A stretch of 64,000 nucleotides of DNA from Hexactinellida sp. DTS-2022 (lineage: Eukaryota > Porifera > Hexactinellida), in assembly GCA_028753945.1 (NCBI GenBank), contig JAPNXP010000007.1, positions 4,216,001-4,280,000 on the forward strand, in the 5' to 3' direction. The position numbers and the translations under genes are program-made. Of this stretch, positions 32,567-44,311 are shown piece after piece; position 1 is the stretch's first letter, and each line of letters starts with the position of its first letter. The notes beneath the pieces are model-generated. The model saw nothing but the letters and a program-made list of their open reading frames with translations, did not search any database and had not been told where the DNA came from.

Positions 32567-33977
32567 CCCTAACCATCTAAGGAAGTGCCTAACCAAACTT
32601 TTTAAGGTTTAAATTGATACTTTAGGTCACTAGGAATAGTTTAAGCCCAGACAACATTTTTGAAAATTGTTGGTTTTCACACAAACGGTGACGTCATCAC
32701 ACGACTAATTTTTCACACTATCGGTAATAACTATTGATCTATATGTCGCCATGACATGAAATTTATATATTTGAATAGGGCGTAAGAAAACCTATCGATT
32801 GATGTATAAATTATTTTAATCAAGACGTCATCTGTATTTTTGTTTATGACGTCATCATAAATTTACTTTCGAGAGATTCAGCTGTTTATCACGACAAAAC
32901 GTCACTTTACTCGATTTGAATTATTATGTTGACCTTATGCATGTTATAAATAACTTCCGCAAAGGACGTACACACGTTTTCGCAATTTTCGGAACTATAA
33001 TATAGACTAATACTTAGTAAATATACGACAATAATCAACCGATACATATATTCCAATATGTCTGGTGAAAAGATTGTGCATTTTTTGAGATAAAAGCACC
33101 CAATTATGTACAGTTGTTGCATTCTAGCTACTGATCACCTTTAGCTATTGCGCATAGCCCAATTTATGGAAAAATGAAATATTCAGGGGGTCAAAGATTA
33201 GTGCCCAATGGAATTCTCCGGCAGTATGAACCAAGGATAGACCATTCAAATGCATTCATAGCGACTGTATATTGTCAGATTCGTCCTCAGCACTAAATTT
33301 CCAGCATTTGAGGGCAATATTTACTATATTTGGGGAAATTATTCTTCGTTATTCCAGTGCAACAGTAGGAATGTTGTAACATTCCGATCTCAAAATTGCT
33401 ACTAGCCATATCGAGTGATACCTTGTTTTCTCGGCTGTGGGCACTGAGTGCGATTTTGCTATTAGAAACACTCTAAATCAGGGTTTTTTTTAAGGTTGAG
33501 ACCTTGGTGCAACTCAGCGCGGCCTTGGCGTAACTCAACACTGCAGAGGCTGCTGCCGACCCGAATCGTGGTGTAACTCCAAAAAATCTTAGTGCAAATT
33601 TTACACCAAGATCGGCCTTAAAAAAACCCTGCTCTAAATATTAAAAAGTATGCAGGATTTTATACAGAAAAGTTTCCTATGATTACTCATTAGCATCCTA
33701 GAAACAATCACATCGCCAACTGGGGGTCAGGGGGGCGCTGTTAGCCCTCCAGTGGGGTCCAGGGGCAAGCCCCTGGAAGCCAGTAACAATACTAGAGTAC
33801 TAGTACTAGATCCAGCAGTAGAGTGCTATTGCTATTCGCCAAGGAAAAATAGGGGCGATGCCAGGATGCCCCAACCTCTGTATAAAACCCTGGTATGTAT
33901 TGTTCCATATTCCTGCACAAGGCATAATGACCCAGAAATTTTGATTCGGTATTTTCAACACCTATAATGCTTCAATA
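32567..33977. repeat. Left arm of a large palindrome (1,411 bp)
   Basis: Inverted copy of 34775-36185: coordinates i and 68752-i correspond wherever I compared them, including homopolymer lengths. The outer edge begins CCCTAACCATCTAAGG. The arm carries a hAT miniature element (33479-33631), the hairpin GGAATGTTGTAACATTCC (33368-33385) and a GC-rich stretch near 33720-33880. Short frames in it (71 codons, repeated in both arms) look non-coding. Confidence 0.92.
33479..33631. mobile_element. hAT-type miniature element, duplication CTCTAAAT (left arm)
   Basis: CAGGGTTTTTTTTAAGG ... CCTTAAAAAAACCCTG, flanked by CTCTAAAT at 33471-33478 and 33632-33639. The identical mirror copy is at 35121-35273. 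A relative with a triplicated interior is at 63540-63769. Confidence 0.92.
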
Positions 33978-34600
33978 TTTCCAAAAAAGGGATTGTTTTC
34001 AATGATGTTATTAATGCACGGTTCTTGGTCTAATTAGCGATAAATTGCTGAAAGTAGTTAGAATTTATTATTATTTGAACTAGAATAAATGCCTATTATG
34101 CCAAATAGACATGGGCGTATATCCAGGGGGGATTGGTGGGGGATATATCCCCCATCCTTTGGAGTGGAGGTGATGCTCCATACAATCATACCCCCCATTT
34201 TGTGTTTAGAGGATGCCTTAATGGAGTATCTTCCGACTACTTTCTAAACAAATCTCCAGCATTAAATTGCCAAATTTATTTCTATTATTATAGCATTTGT
34301 AACTTTCTATTATTATAGCATTTGAAAGCTAGACGTTGATTATTTAGCAAGGGAATTTGCTAGTAGATCTGAAATACTTAGAAAAATCTATCGAAGTTTC
34401 AGTCTACTTTTGATATTATTTTTGAATTTTATCTTTATTAATAAGTAATATAAAGTGTGGTACTTAATCCTCCCACTATTTACGGATTTACGGCCATGCA
34501 AATAGATACTTTGGATAAAGAATTCAGCAATGGATGCTAATTAGACACAAGGACCTTGCATAAATGATATTATTGAAACAATACCTTGTATTTGAAAATA

Positions 34601-34774
34601 CAGTGGATGCCGGTTATAAGCACATCGTCGGGAACTGCACTTATGGTGCTTATAACCGGCATGTGGTTATAACCGACATAAATTATACAGGGTAGATGGC
34701 AAACGTTTTCCAACATAGTGTGCTTATATCCGATATGTTCTTATAATCGGTGTGCTTATATCCGACATCTACTG
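34601..34774. mobile_element. pogo-like miniature element in the palindrome loop
   Basis: CAGTGGATGCCGGTTATAAG ... GTGCTTATATCCGACATCTA then CTG, with TA on both sides. It abuts the inner edge of the right arm. The sequence just beyond it (34500-34600) is a diverged inverted match to 33978-34060, so the element split an originally longer palindrome. Confidence 0.85.
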
Positions 34775-36185
34775 TATTGAAGCATTATAGGTGTTGAAAA
34801 TACCGAATCAAAATTTCTGGGTCATTATGCCTTGTGCAGGAATATGGAACAATACATACCAGGGTTTTATACAGAGGTTGGGGCATCCTGGCATCGCCCC
34901 TATTTTTCCTTGGCGAATAGCAATAGCACTCTACTGCTGGATCTAGTACTAGTACTCTAGTATTGTTACTGGCTTCCAGGGGCTTGCCCCTGGACCCCAC
35001 TGGAGGGCTAACAGCGCCCCCCTGACCCCCAGTTGGCGATGTGATTGTTTCTAGGATGCTAATGAGTAATCATAGGAAACTTTTCTGTATAAAATCCTGC
35101 ATACTTTTTAATATTTAGAGCAGGGTTTTTTTAAGGCCGATCTTGGTGTAAAATTTGCACTAAGATTTTTTGGAGTTACACCACGATTCGGGTCGGCAGC
35201 AGCCTCTGCAGTGTTGAGTTACGCCAAGGCCGCGCTGAGTTGCACCAAGGTCTCAACCTTAAAAAAAACCCTGATTTAGAGTGTTTCTAATAGCAAAATC
35301 GCACTCAGTGCCCACAGCCGAGAAAACAAGGTATCACTCGATATGGCTAGTAGCAATTTTGAGATCGGAATGTTACAACATTCCTACTGTTGCACTGGAA
35401 TAACGAAGAATAATTTCCCCAAATATAGTAAATATTGCCCTCAAATGCTGGAAATTTAGTGCTGAGGACGAATCTGACAATATACAGTCGCTATGAATGC
35501 ATTTGAATGGTCTATCCTTGGTTCATACTGCCGGAGAATTCCATTGGGCACTAATCTTTGACCCCCTGAATATTTCATTTTTCCATAAATTGGGCTATGC
35601 GCAATAGCTAAAGGTGATCAGTAGCTAGAATGCAACAACTGTACATAATTGGGTGCTTTTATCTCAAAAAATGCACAATCTTTTCACCAGACATATTGGA
35701 ATATATGTATCGGTTGATTATTGTCGTATATTTACTAAGTATTAGTCTATATTATAGTTCCGAAAATTGCGAAAACGTGTGTACGTCCTTTGCGGAAGTT
35801 ATTTATAACATGCATAAGGTCAACATAATAATTCAAATCGAGTAAAGTGACGTTTTGTCGTGATAAACAGCTGAATCTCTCGAAAGTAAATTTATGATGA
35901 CGTCATAAACAAAAATACAGATGACGTCTTGATTAAAATAATTTATACATCAATCGATAGGTTTTCTTACGCCCTATTCAAATATATAAATTTCATGTCA
36001 TGGCGACATATAGATCAATAGTTATTACCGATAGTGTGAAAAATTAGTCGTGTGATGACGTCACCGTTTGTGTGAAAACCAACAATTTTCAAAAATGTTG
36101 TCTGGGCTTAAACTATTCCTAGTGACCTAAAGTATCAATTTAAACCTTAAAAAGTTTGGTTAGGCACTTCCTTAGATGGTTAGGG
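34775..36185. repeat. Right arm of the large palindrome (1,411 bp)
   Basis: Mirror of 32567-33977, ending CCTTAGATGGTTAGGG. The spacer between arms is 797 bp and includes the miniature element at 34601-34774. Confidence 0.92.
35121..35273. mobile_element. hAT-type miniature element (right-arm mirror copy)
   Basis: Reverse complement of 33479-33631 with the same 8-bp duplication (ATTTAGAG on this strand). It was therefore copied together with the arm rather than inserted independently. Confidence 0.9.
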
Positions 36186-36627
36186 CCTTTCACCATTTTC
36201 CATTAAAACTGTATGCTCTTATGAAACCAGTAGCTGACCAAGAAATACCGTGAGGAGGATGATAGTGTATTTCATTCTCATTTCTAGTACTTACTATATT
36301 AATTAAGAGAATGAGAATGACGAATAACTAAGTAAAATAATATTTACTCTTTTTAAAAGAAAATTCCCCTATAGCAACTTCGCCTATTAGCAACTATTTT
36401 TGCAACAAAACCCGAGTTGCTAATAGAGTAAATCCACTGTATAGTAAGTAACAAGCCGGCCCCGCCATATCGGAAAAATTGACAGTCGACCTTCGAAATC
36501 GAGGTTTGATAGTTTTAGGTTTTTTGATTCCTGAATCACAATCAAGTGTTTTCTCTCAAAAAGTAATTGCAGGAAATCAAGAAAATCGATCGATTATCTT
36601 CCTGTACAATTTCTAGAACTAGGTTAG

Positions 36628-37875
36628 ACCGTGACCTACGTTATATAAGGCCTATCACCAACTTTGTGAAACTGGACCATGGATTAAAGGAAGGCTATTG
36701 ATAAAATAGGTTATTTTTTGTTATCTAAATAACTAGTAGTGATAGACCTCATAAATGTTCTATAACTATATAGGAACATGGTATCAAGGTATACATAGCA
36801 CCCTTCAGAATTGAGTTATGTCATCATTTGATTACTTAATCGCTATTTTTGGTGAATATTATCGTGTTTTATAGCCCGCTTTTAACATAGTTAGACGCGT
36901 TATACATGTTCAAAATTGGATCAGGAGGATGTCCATAACTAGTTGAATGAAATATATCGAAATTATAAATGGAATGTTGACCCATTCCTCGGTTGCCAGG
37001 GAGATGCAATTTTATTAAAATGAGCCATAACTCAAAAACTATCGATTTTATGTAAACTATGCTAGTACTGATCTATCCGCAATAGGTAACTTCCTAGTCA
37101 TTGATAATACATTATATATGCCTAACTACAATAATCCTTGCGAGAATAAGATAACTATCACTTAATTCCTTATGAGGTAATACACTCATTATCTCTGAAG
37201 TAAATGAAGTTAGGCATATATAATGTATTATCAATGAATAGGAAGTTACCTATAGCGGATAGATCATACTAGCCTAGTTTACATAAAATAGATAGTTTTT
37301 GAGTTATGGCTCATTTTAAGAAATATACATTTCCCTGGCAACCGAGGAATGTGTCAACATTCCATTTATAATTTCGATATACTATTTCATTCAACTAGTT
37401 ATGGACATCCTCATGTTCCAATTTTGAACATTTGTAACGCGTAAAACTATGTTAAAAATCAGGCTATAAAACACTTTAATACCCACCAAAAGTAGCGATT
37501 ACGTAATCAAATTATGACATAGCTCTATTCTGAAGGGTGCTATGTATACCTTGATACCATGTTCCTATATAGTTAGAGAACATTTATGAGATCTAACGCT
37601 ACTAGTTATTTAGATAAGGATAAATAACCTATTTATCAATGGCTGTGGCCTCGTGCTTGAATACATTCTGGGGGGGCACAGAGTGTCGTAGTTAGTGACC
37701 AGATCAATGTTTTTCGGGACAAGCCATTAAAAAAGTTGGGGCACAGGAAATTTTGGGGGGGCCCGGGCCCCCCCGGGCCCATAGAGCACGACGCCACTGA
37801 TCAATGGCCTTCCCTTAATCCATGGTCACGGTTCACAAATTTGGTGAATAGGCCTTATATAACGTAGGTCACGGT
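36628..37875. mobile_element. Second foldback element in intron 1
   Basis: Arms of about 500 bp (36628-37125 and 37210-37875) are inverted, starting ACCGTGACCTACGTTATATA. They include taggaacatggtatcaaggt / accttgataccatgttccta, the hairpin-like GGAATGTTGACCCATTCC near 36971, and ataatacattatatatgcc / ggcatatataatgtattat near the centre. The right arm is interrupted by a hAT miniature element. A related partial copy is at 48850-49345. Confidence 0.85.
37643..37799. mobile_element. hAT-type miniature element, 8-bp duplication ATCAATGG
   Basis: Ends CTGTGGCCTCGTGC and, inverted, CAGTGGCGTCGTGC. ATCAATGG at 37635-37642 and 37800-37807. 157 bp with G/C-rich runs. It lies in only one arm of the surrounding foldback, so it inserted after the foldback formed. 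Confidence 0.92.
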
Positions 37876-38615
37876 GAGCCCTATTGTTAATTGGATTGTT
37901 GATAGTTATTCATAGTTATTGATTTGAATATTTTTTTAGAAAATGATACGAAGTTACGAACTACTCTCGACCAATGTTAGTCTACGGTTAGAAATAAGCA
38001 CGTCTGAATCCTTCGCGCCTGATTTTTGTTTTGTATTACGTCTATGGGGCTGTTCCAATTGTCTGTTTGCCTAGAATTAAACAAATTCAGATTTACTGCC
38101 TCTAAACAGGTACGTGCCGCGCCCCCGGATGAAACCATACTCTTTAACTTAATTCGTTGGCTCCTGTTTGTTTGTCCCGCTTAAGTAATATTTAAGTACA
38201 AATGTTACGAGTGTTATCTTAGCAGCGGATTCAGCAGCGGATTCGCAAACCTCACTAATAGGCTAATAACTCAAAAAGTATAAGTTGCACATGAAAAGTG
38301 ATCACATTATCGGGAAGAGAAAAGTTGGGACAACCCATATATAATCCCAAATGTCAAAATTCCTTAAGATGACTCAGCAATTTTCGCTCAAATTTAGACC
38401 TCGGTTTTTCCATAAAAACTCAAAAACTATTCATTTTATCAAATTTTCCTTTTAACCACATATATATCTCACTTGGGACATCGTGTCATCTAAATTTCAA
38501 AACAAAATATTCATTTTTGAAAAAATATTATGAACATAAATTACACTAAAATCGGCTTACAATGATGATTTCCAATATCCATAATGTTGGATATGTTGTC
38601 AGAGCATCCTTATAT

Positions 38616-38770
38616 GTAGACCGTCTAGAAATAGACGGTCTATAAAAGCCCATACAAATAAGCCAAAAATTTGTAGACCGTCTATAAATTCTGTAGACCA
38701 CTTGCCCTGCTTTTTATGGGTAATACTAATGTATAGGGAATAAAACCTGGTCTATTTCTAGATGGTCTAC
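38616..38770. mobile_element. Small TIR element in the MULE-like element
   Basis: GTAGACCGTCTAGAAATAGA ... TCTATTTCTAGATGGTCTAC, inverted ends with an internal agaccgtctataaa repeat. No coding sequence. Confidence 0.7.
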
Positions 38771-39526
38771 ATATAAGATATCTCATGTTGTCAACTCTAA
38801 TAATACTATTGATAAGAATGTATTTGATATGCGTCACAGTGTTCACAGGAATTAAAGTTTTTGGTACCTCTGTAGAATAATTAATGACTGCATTCCTAAT
38901 TATATCAAGGATTAGTGATTACTTTCTGTAAACACGATTGCAATACCTTACATAATACAAACACCTCATATACAAATATATTTGGAATGCAATATTCATT
39001 AAGAGAATAGAATCAGACATATAAACAATATTATGGTTAATTAATACAACAATGTTAGGTATTTTAAGCATCTCCAGGTTTTTCCAATTCCATAATCTGC
39101 GTAACTTCTATCTGAATGATCTTACTTGTGGCCATGTTCCTTCTCTCCAAATATACGTATTTGCCTTTAAAGGGTGAATCTCATATAAATGTAAAGCAAC
39201 ATATTATCTCAGAATATGACTTACCAAAACGAGTGCATGATATTAAAATGGTGACAAATATTAGTAATGCTTATATGAGATAAGAAAGATCGAGATAACC
39301 AAAGTTATCCTAAAAAAGTAAGAGAACTACTTAGTAAAACATGGAAATATAGAGAGAACTAGTTTATTGGTTTAGGATTTAACACATTAATCATAATATG
39401 CATGAATTCCTTTCACTGATACGATATTAAAAGGGCGCCATTAAATATAACAGGATAGTACATCTACAAATTGTGGTAAAACTATTGCAACTCTTCTAAA
39501 ACTCTGCTGTTCAATTTAAAAAATAA

Positions 39527-40081
39527 TTAACTATTATTTTCGAATTTAACAGAAATAATTGGTTCATAATGATTCCCAATATTTCGTATATATATCCCAT
39601 TTGGGGTTGGCGCCTTCATTAACTCTTCAAAAGTTGATCCATTCCATTCCATTCCACTTAGCAAAAATTCACCACAGATTTCCTCACTAAACATGGATTG
39701 TTCAACTATGACTTCATTACCCAGAGTACTGTCATCTACTGATGGCACTAGCAATTTGGACTCAGGAATATTGGAGGTAATAACAATTTCAGGTTGCGGG
39801 TCATCGGTAGATGACAATACCGGGACTTGTTGATTTGAAGAAGAAGAGGTATGATGCAATTTTAGACACAGAGATTCATGAAATGAGCTTAAAGTATCTG
39901 ATCTTTCTCGACACGATATAATAAAGCTAGCGAATAAATCTAGTTGTTGGACTGTGATAGCTAGTATATATGAATTCCCGAATAGCTCTAATATCCTACA
40001 ACTAATGTTTTCAACTAAAATCCATGCTTCCACTAAGTTACAATTTCGCCTAATTAGTCGAATCCATTGCATTGACTCCAT
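39527..40081 (-). CDS. Downstream ORF of the MULE-like element, unknown protein (184 aa)
   Basis: ATG at 40081 overlaps the TAA of the upstream ORF by one base (TAATG). N-terminal half is helical with Cys (RRNCNLVEAWILVENISCRI). The middle is Ser-rich (HHTSSSSNQQVPVLSSTDD). The C-terminal half is acidic with FSEEICGEFLLSGMEWNG and a final YIRNIGNHYEPIISVKFEN strand-like segment. No domain recognised. The overlap suggests coupled translation or a single protein broken by a frameshift. Base composition is like the surrounding element. Could be a captured host gene fragment. Confidence 0.5.
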   Translation of the reverse strand: MESMQWIRLIRRNCNLVEAWILVENISCRILELFGNSYILAITVQQLDLFASFIISCRERSDTLSSFHESLCLKLHHTSSSSNQQVPVLSSTDDPQPEIVITSNIPESKLLVPSVDDSTLGNEVIVEQSMFSEEICGEFLLSGMEWNGSTFEELMKAPTPNGIYIRNIGNHYEPIISVKFENNS

Positions 40082-40719
40082 TAGACAGCAACTAAACTTT
40101 TTCGACTGGTCGTTGGCACTAGCATGAACTCACCACTAACAAGCGGACACTCTAAGCTGAAAAATTTCATTGCATCTAACCATAGACTATTATTACAGTT
40201 AATGAATGACCAAAAATGGCTATCAGTCCTCCCTGTTTGGGGAGGAGGAGAAGCTATCTTATACATGAGACCGTAAAGCTGGCAGTCATCGCAACCAGAT
40301 GCCAATAAACCTAACAAACTGTTATTCGTTACGTCTCGCTGTAAACTAGGAAAACTGAAATCGATTTCATCCAAACTCCTCTTACTGAGTTCTACAGTGT
40401 CAGGATATGAGCTAGCAGATACTAACTGAGTACTGATATGCTCCACTGCCAATTGGGATACATCATTGGTAATGATAGACTTACGCGAACTGATCATTTG
40501 CTTAACGAGATGCTGAAAGTTTCCTCTATTCAATCTCCATTTGGAGCTGAGAGAATCGCGCTTAGTAGCCTTGTTTTTTCCAAAAAGAATAATTGATAAT
40601 TTTCCCCAGACAGATTTTGGCTTATGTTTGTCTCCTTTGTTCAAAGCATCTCTTACGCTATCGAAGCTTTCATAGCCGAGTTTCTGGAGAGCTTCCACGA
40701 ATTGCTCTATTGAAGTCAT
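40081..40719 (-). CDS. Upstream ORF of the MULE-like element, unknown protein (212 aa)
   Basis: ATG at 40719, stop TAA at 40081-40083. The N-terminus is a helical acidic segment (SIEQFVEALQKLGYESFDSV) followed by a basic stretch (KHKPKSVWGKLSIILFGKNK, then SKWRLNRGNFQHLVKQM), which could bind nucleic acid. The C-terminal half has scattered Cys (GCDDCQLYG, FINCNN, SLECPL) and a PPPQTGR motif. Not recognised. The arrangement with the downstream ORF and the enclosing inverted ends suggests element-borne genes, but no transposase motif is visible. Confidence 0.5.
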   Translation of the reverse strand: MTSIEQFVEALQKLGYESFDSVRDALNKGDKHKPKSVWGKLSIILFGKNKATKRDSLSSKWRLNRGNFQHLVKQMISSRKSIITNDVSQLAVEHISTQLVSASSYPDTVELSKRSLDEIDFSFPSLQRDVTNNSLLGLLASGCDDCQLYGLMYKIASPPPQTGRTDSHFWSFINCNNSLWLDAMKFFSLECPLVSGEFMLVPTTSRKSLVAV

Positions 40720-40777
40720 TACAAGATGAAATTATTATTATTATTTTAATTAATCAATACATACATATATACTACTA

Positions 40778-40950
40778 CAGTAGAACCTCGTTAGTACGAA
40801 CACGTTTAATTAATACGAATTTCCGGATAAGAAGAACAGTTCCACAAAATCAGGTCCCAACAATGGCGATTGAATGGGTATTACTCCGGTTAATACGAAC
40901 TCCGGATAAAGCGAACAAATTTTTATCGTCCGTTGGTATCGACTGCATAT
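40778..40950. mobile_element. pogo-like miniature element (CTCGTTAGTACGAACAC family)
   Basis: CAGTAGAACCTCGTTAGTAC at the left, with later phrases aatacgaactccggataa. The right terminus is unclear. It lies just upstream of the minus-strand ORF pair. Confidence 0.55.
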
Positions 40951-41949
40951 AGTAATTATATTAGTATTCGAGGCCAGCGGTATTTCCTTCCGCCGGCCTT
41001 GGGCATCAAAACCTTGAAGGCCACGTTATTGTAAATTAAATTTTAGATCTGATCATTCAAAATGTAGTGATAAAAATATCGGTCCGGCCTGCCCTGGTAT
41101 TATTAAAATAAATAAAAAAGTAGCTAAAAGGCAAATAAAATAAATAACTCACTTGAATTGGAAGAATCGACTTGGAGGAATAAAGAAGAGAGCAGAAATG
41201 GAAATGAGAAATATGCTGTAAAGTCAAAAAGATCTTTGAAAAAAAAGTGAAAAGTGTTTTGAAAAAATGAAAAAAAATGAGGAAAATCAAGTAGAAGAAA
41301 GGCAGTGTACCATTTATAGTGAGAAATAATTGAATTATAAACAAAGGATATAATAAATTCTGATCAATAGTTATTAGACAACATATTCTGCATTGTGAAT
41401 ACAGGATAGGTATACTAATCATCATTGTAAGCCGATTTTAGTGAAATTTATGTTAAAAATATTTTTTCAAAAATGAATATTTTGTTTTGAAATTTAGATG
41501 ACACGATGTCCCAAGTGAGATATATATGTGGTTAAAAGGAAAATTTGATAAAATGAATAGTTTTTGAGTTTTTATGGAAAAACCGAGGTCTAAATTTGAG
41601 CGAAAATTGCTGAGTCATCTTAAGGAATTTTGACATTTTGGGATTATATATGGGTTGTCCCAACTTTTCTCTTCCCGATAATGTGATCACTTTTCATGTG
41701 CAACTTATACTTTTTGAGTTATTAGCCTATTAGTGAGGTTTGCGAATCCGCTGCTGAATCCGCTGCTAAGATAACATTCGTACAAATGTTGCAGTATATT
41801 AGAGATGTACGCGTACGCGTACAGACGGTACAGCCGAAATCTCTAATGTACACTGCATACATAAATACAGTATCTCCTCTTAATTTGGGATTCGTTGACC
41901 AGCGAAAAGGTTTCCAGGACCATATCATCCGGGTCTATGTATTGGAATG

Positions 41950-42265
41950 AAATTATTACTGTGCCGACTATACTATAGTATAGTTGCCCAGTTCTGATCT
42001 TAGTGCTTTGGTATATTATTACTGTGCCGACTATAGTATACTAGTATAGTGACCCAGTATTGGTCTTAGTGCTTTGGTTAGTTATTATTACTGTGCCGAC
42101 TATACTATAGTATGGTGGCCCAGTATTGGTCTTAGTGCTTTGGTATATTATTACTATGCCGACTATAATATAGTATAGTGGCCCAGTTCTAATCTTAGTG
42201 CTTTGGTTACCGATTATTATTACTGTGCCGACTATACTTTAGTATAATGGCCCAGTATTGGAATC
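41950..42265. repeat. Tandem array of ctatactatagtatag units (about 5 copies)
   Basis: Units of about 65-70 bp: attattactgtgccgactat then actatagtatagtggccca, gttctgatcttagtgctttgg. Opposite orientation to the array at 28870-29040. Copies differ by a few bases each. Confidence 0.85.
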
Positions 42266-43452
42266 ACTGCCTTTATTATTTTTATTTTTATTTTTTCTCC
42301 GTAGACGGTGCCCTGGCCAGATATATAGTTGATGGGCTGAAACTTGGCATGTAGATGCGGATGGACCGTCTAATTTGCACCTGGGGTTACGATTTTTTAT
42401 TACCTAATTTTGGACACATTTTTGACACCTTTCAAAATTTGTCTGGTCCATAACTAAGATAATGTTTTCTAAACCCCCAAAATTTTATTTCACATTTGGA
42501 TTGACCATAAAATTCTGCGTCTGATGGGAGAAGAAAACTTTCAATAAAGGGTTTAATTTCTGCCATAAATGGGGGTTGAAATTTCTTTGTTTACTCACAC
42601 TTCAATTACAGTAAAATTGTGAAATCTAATTCCATTGGTTCACCTCTAATAATTATATTGATTTAACTTGTTAAATCTTACTCTACGTATTGATTCAACT
42701 CGCGATAATTACATTGATTTAACTGATAAATACCAGCTGGATTCTATTTAATTGTAGTATTAGTATACAATGGATTAACTAAAATAATACAATATAAGGA
42801 ATTTGTTGACTCAACTCAACCGTGGATAACATTGCAAAATAAATAACTAATAATATAATTTATTATCAATACATAATGAATGAATGGCATTAAACTCAAG
42901 ATGGTTTATGATAGAAACAAACTTTTAATGTTAGAAAAGGAACAATAAATGGTGCCAGAATATTTAATTTATTTGCATTCGATAGAAAATTAAATTCTAC
43001 CCCTTTTCACAGTGCACGAATTTTCAAATTGGGTTTCGTTTGTGCCACAATTGAGTTGCAAATTCCCTTTGTTTACTAACACTTCAGTTCAAATGAAAGT
43101 GTTAATTATAATTATATTGATTTAACTTGTTAAATCTTACTCTATTGATTCAACTTGCGATAATAATATTGATTCATCTTATAAATTCCAGCTGGCTTCT
43201 ATTTAATTGTAGTATTACTATACAATGGATAAATAAAATAATATACTATAAGGAATTTGTTGACTTAACTCACTCACCGTGGATAACATTGCTAAAATAA
43301 ATAACTAATAATATAATTTATTATCGATACATAATGAATGAATGGCATTTAACTCAACATGGTATATGATAGAAACAAACTTCAAATTAATCTACCGTTC
43401 CTTGTGAACGGACCAATTAACAAATGATTCATGACACCTTGAGGCGATGATA

Positions 43453-43590
43453 ACTTGGCGAAAAAAAATCCAAAATTGCAGCCTGTGCCGACAGCATGTT
43501 CCTCTGGAGGCACTATCAATAAACCACCATCAAAATTTAGTGCCACTAAAGGGACATGCGTCGGCACAGGCTGCAATTTTGGATTTTTTT
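43453..43590. repeat. GTGCCGAC palindrome
   Basis: AAATCCAAAATTGCAGCCTG then TGCCGACAGCATG; right CATGCGTCGGCACAGGCTGC then AATTTTGGATTTTT. Confidence 0.85.
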
Positions 43591-44311
43591 TTTCGTCCGT
43601 ATCCGCTCTACAGCCCAGAGTTAGATTTCTACGGAGCTCAAAATTTTAGCATCGGTGTCCCATATGTTACAGATGTGCATCTCGAGCCAAATTTTTGAAA
43701 AACCATTTTTTATACCACTTTGACACCTTTGAAAATCTGTCTGGTCCATAACTCAAAAAATGTTATATTAAACTCGCAATTTTATTTCACCATTGGATTC
43801 ACCATGAAATTCTGCTTCCGATGGGAGGAGGAGAAATTTAATACAGCGTTTAATTCATGCCATAAATGGGTTTTGAAATTTCTTTGTTTACTCACACTTC
43901 AATTTCAGTAAAACTGTTAAATCAATTTCCATTGTTTCAGCTTGTAATAATTATATTTAATCTAATTATATTGTTCAACTTGTAATAAATATATTGATTT
44001 AACTTGTTAAATTTTGTTCTATTGTTTCAACTTGCGATAATTATATTGATTCAACTTGTGAATTCGAGCTGGCTTCTATTCAATCGCAGTATTACTAGGA
44101 TTGAAGCAAATTAAATTAAGTAAATAAGGAATTTGTTGAATTTACTCAACTCACCGTGGATAATATTGCTAAAATAATTTATTATCAATACTTAATTAAT
44201 AAATGGCATTAAACTCAAGATGGTTCAACATAGAAATAAACTTCAAATTCAACAATCATCCGCAACATATTGTTAAATGAGTCTAAACACCTTGAGGCGT
44301 TCATGACATGG

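Larger units (their letters stand above)
32082..36439. mobile_element. pogo-like element (ATTAGCAAC family) split by the 3.6-kb palindrome
   Basis: Left CACTGGAGTTGCTTTATAAG then gttctattagcaacc. Right cctattagcaac, then GAGTTGCTAATAGAGTAAAT ending CCACTG. The attagcaac phrases occur only in the two outer flanks (32082-32240 and 36365-36439), so the large palindrome inserted inside an older miniature element. Confidence 0.65.
38207..41781. mobile_element. MULE-like element, ~360-bp inverted ends, 9-bp duplication ACAAATGTT, two unknown ORFs
   Basis: Left terminus ACGAGTGTTATCTTAGCAGC and, inverted, right terminus ACGAATGTTATCTTAGCAGC. The inverted match runs about 360 bp (38207-38573 with 41418-41781). 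ACAAATGTT is present at 38198-38206 and 41782-41790. Long TIRs with a 9-bp duplication fit the Mutator-like superfamily. No transposase was recognised. The inside encodes two overlapping minus-strand ORFs and holds small nested repeats. Confidence 0.88.

Noticed and set aside
32567-32582. GGTTAGGG at both outer edges of the large palindrome, as possible telomere repeat capture
   Set aside because: Only a single unit at each edge with no array; chance similarity is the simpler view.
33752-33967. 71-codon frame repeated exactly at 34785-35000 on the other strand
   Set aside because: The repetition follows from the palindrome arms. Composition and lack of any domain do not suggest coding.
41057-41425. 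122-codon hydrophobic minus-strand frame in the MULE-like element
   Set aside because: Low-complexity Phe/Ile/Leu-rich translation of A/T-rich DNA with no conserved pattern.
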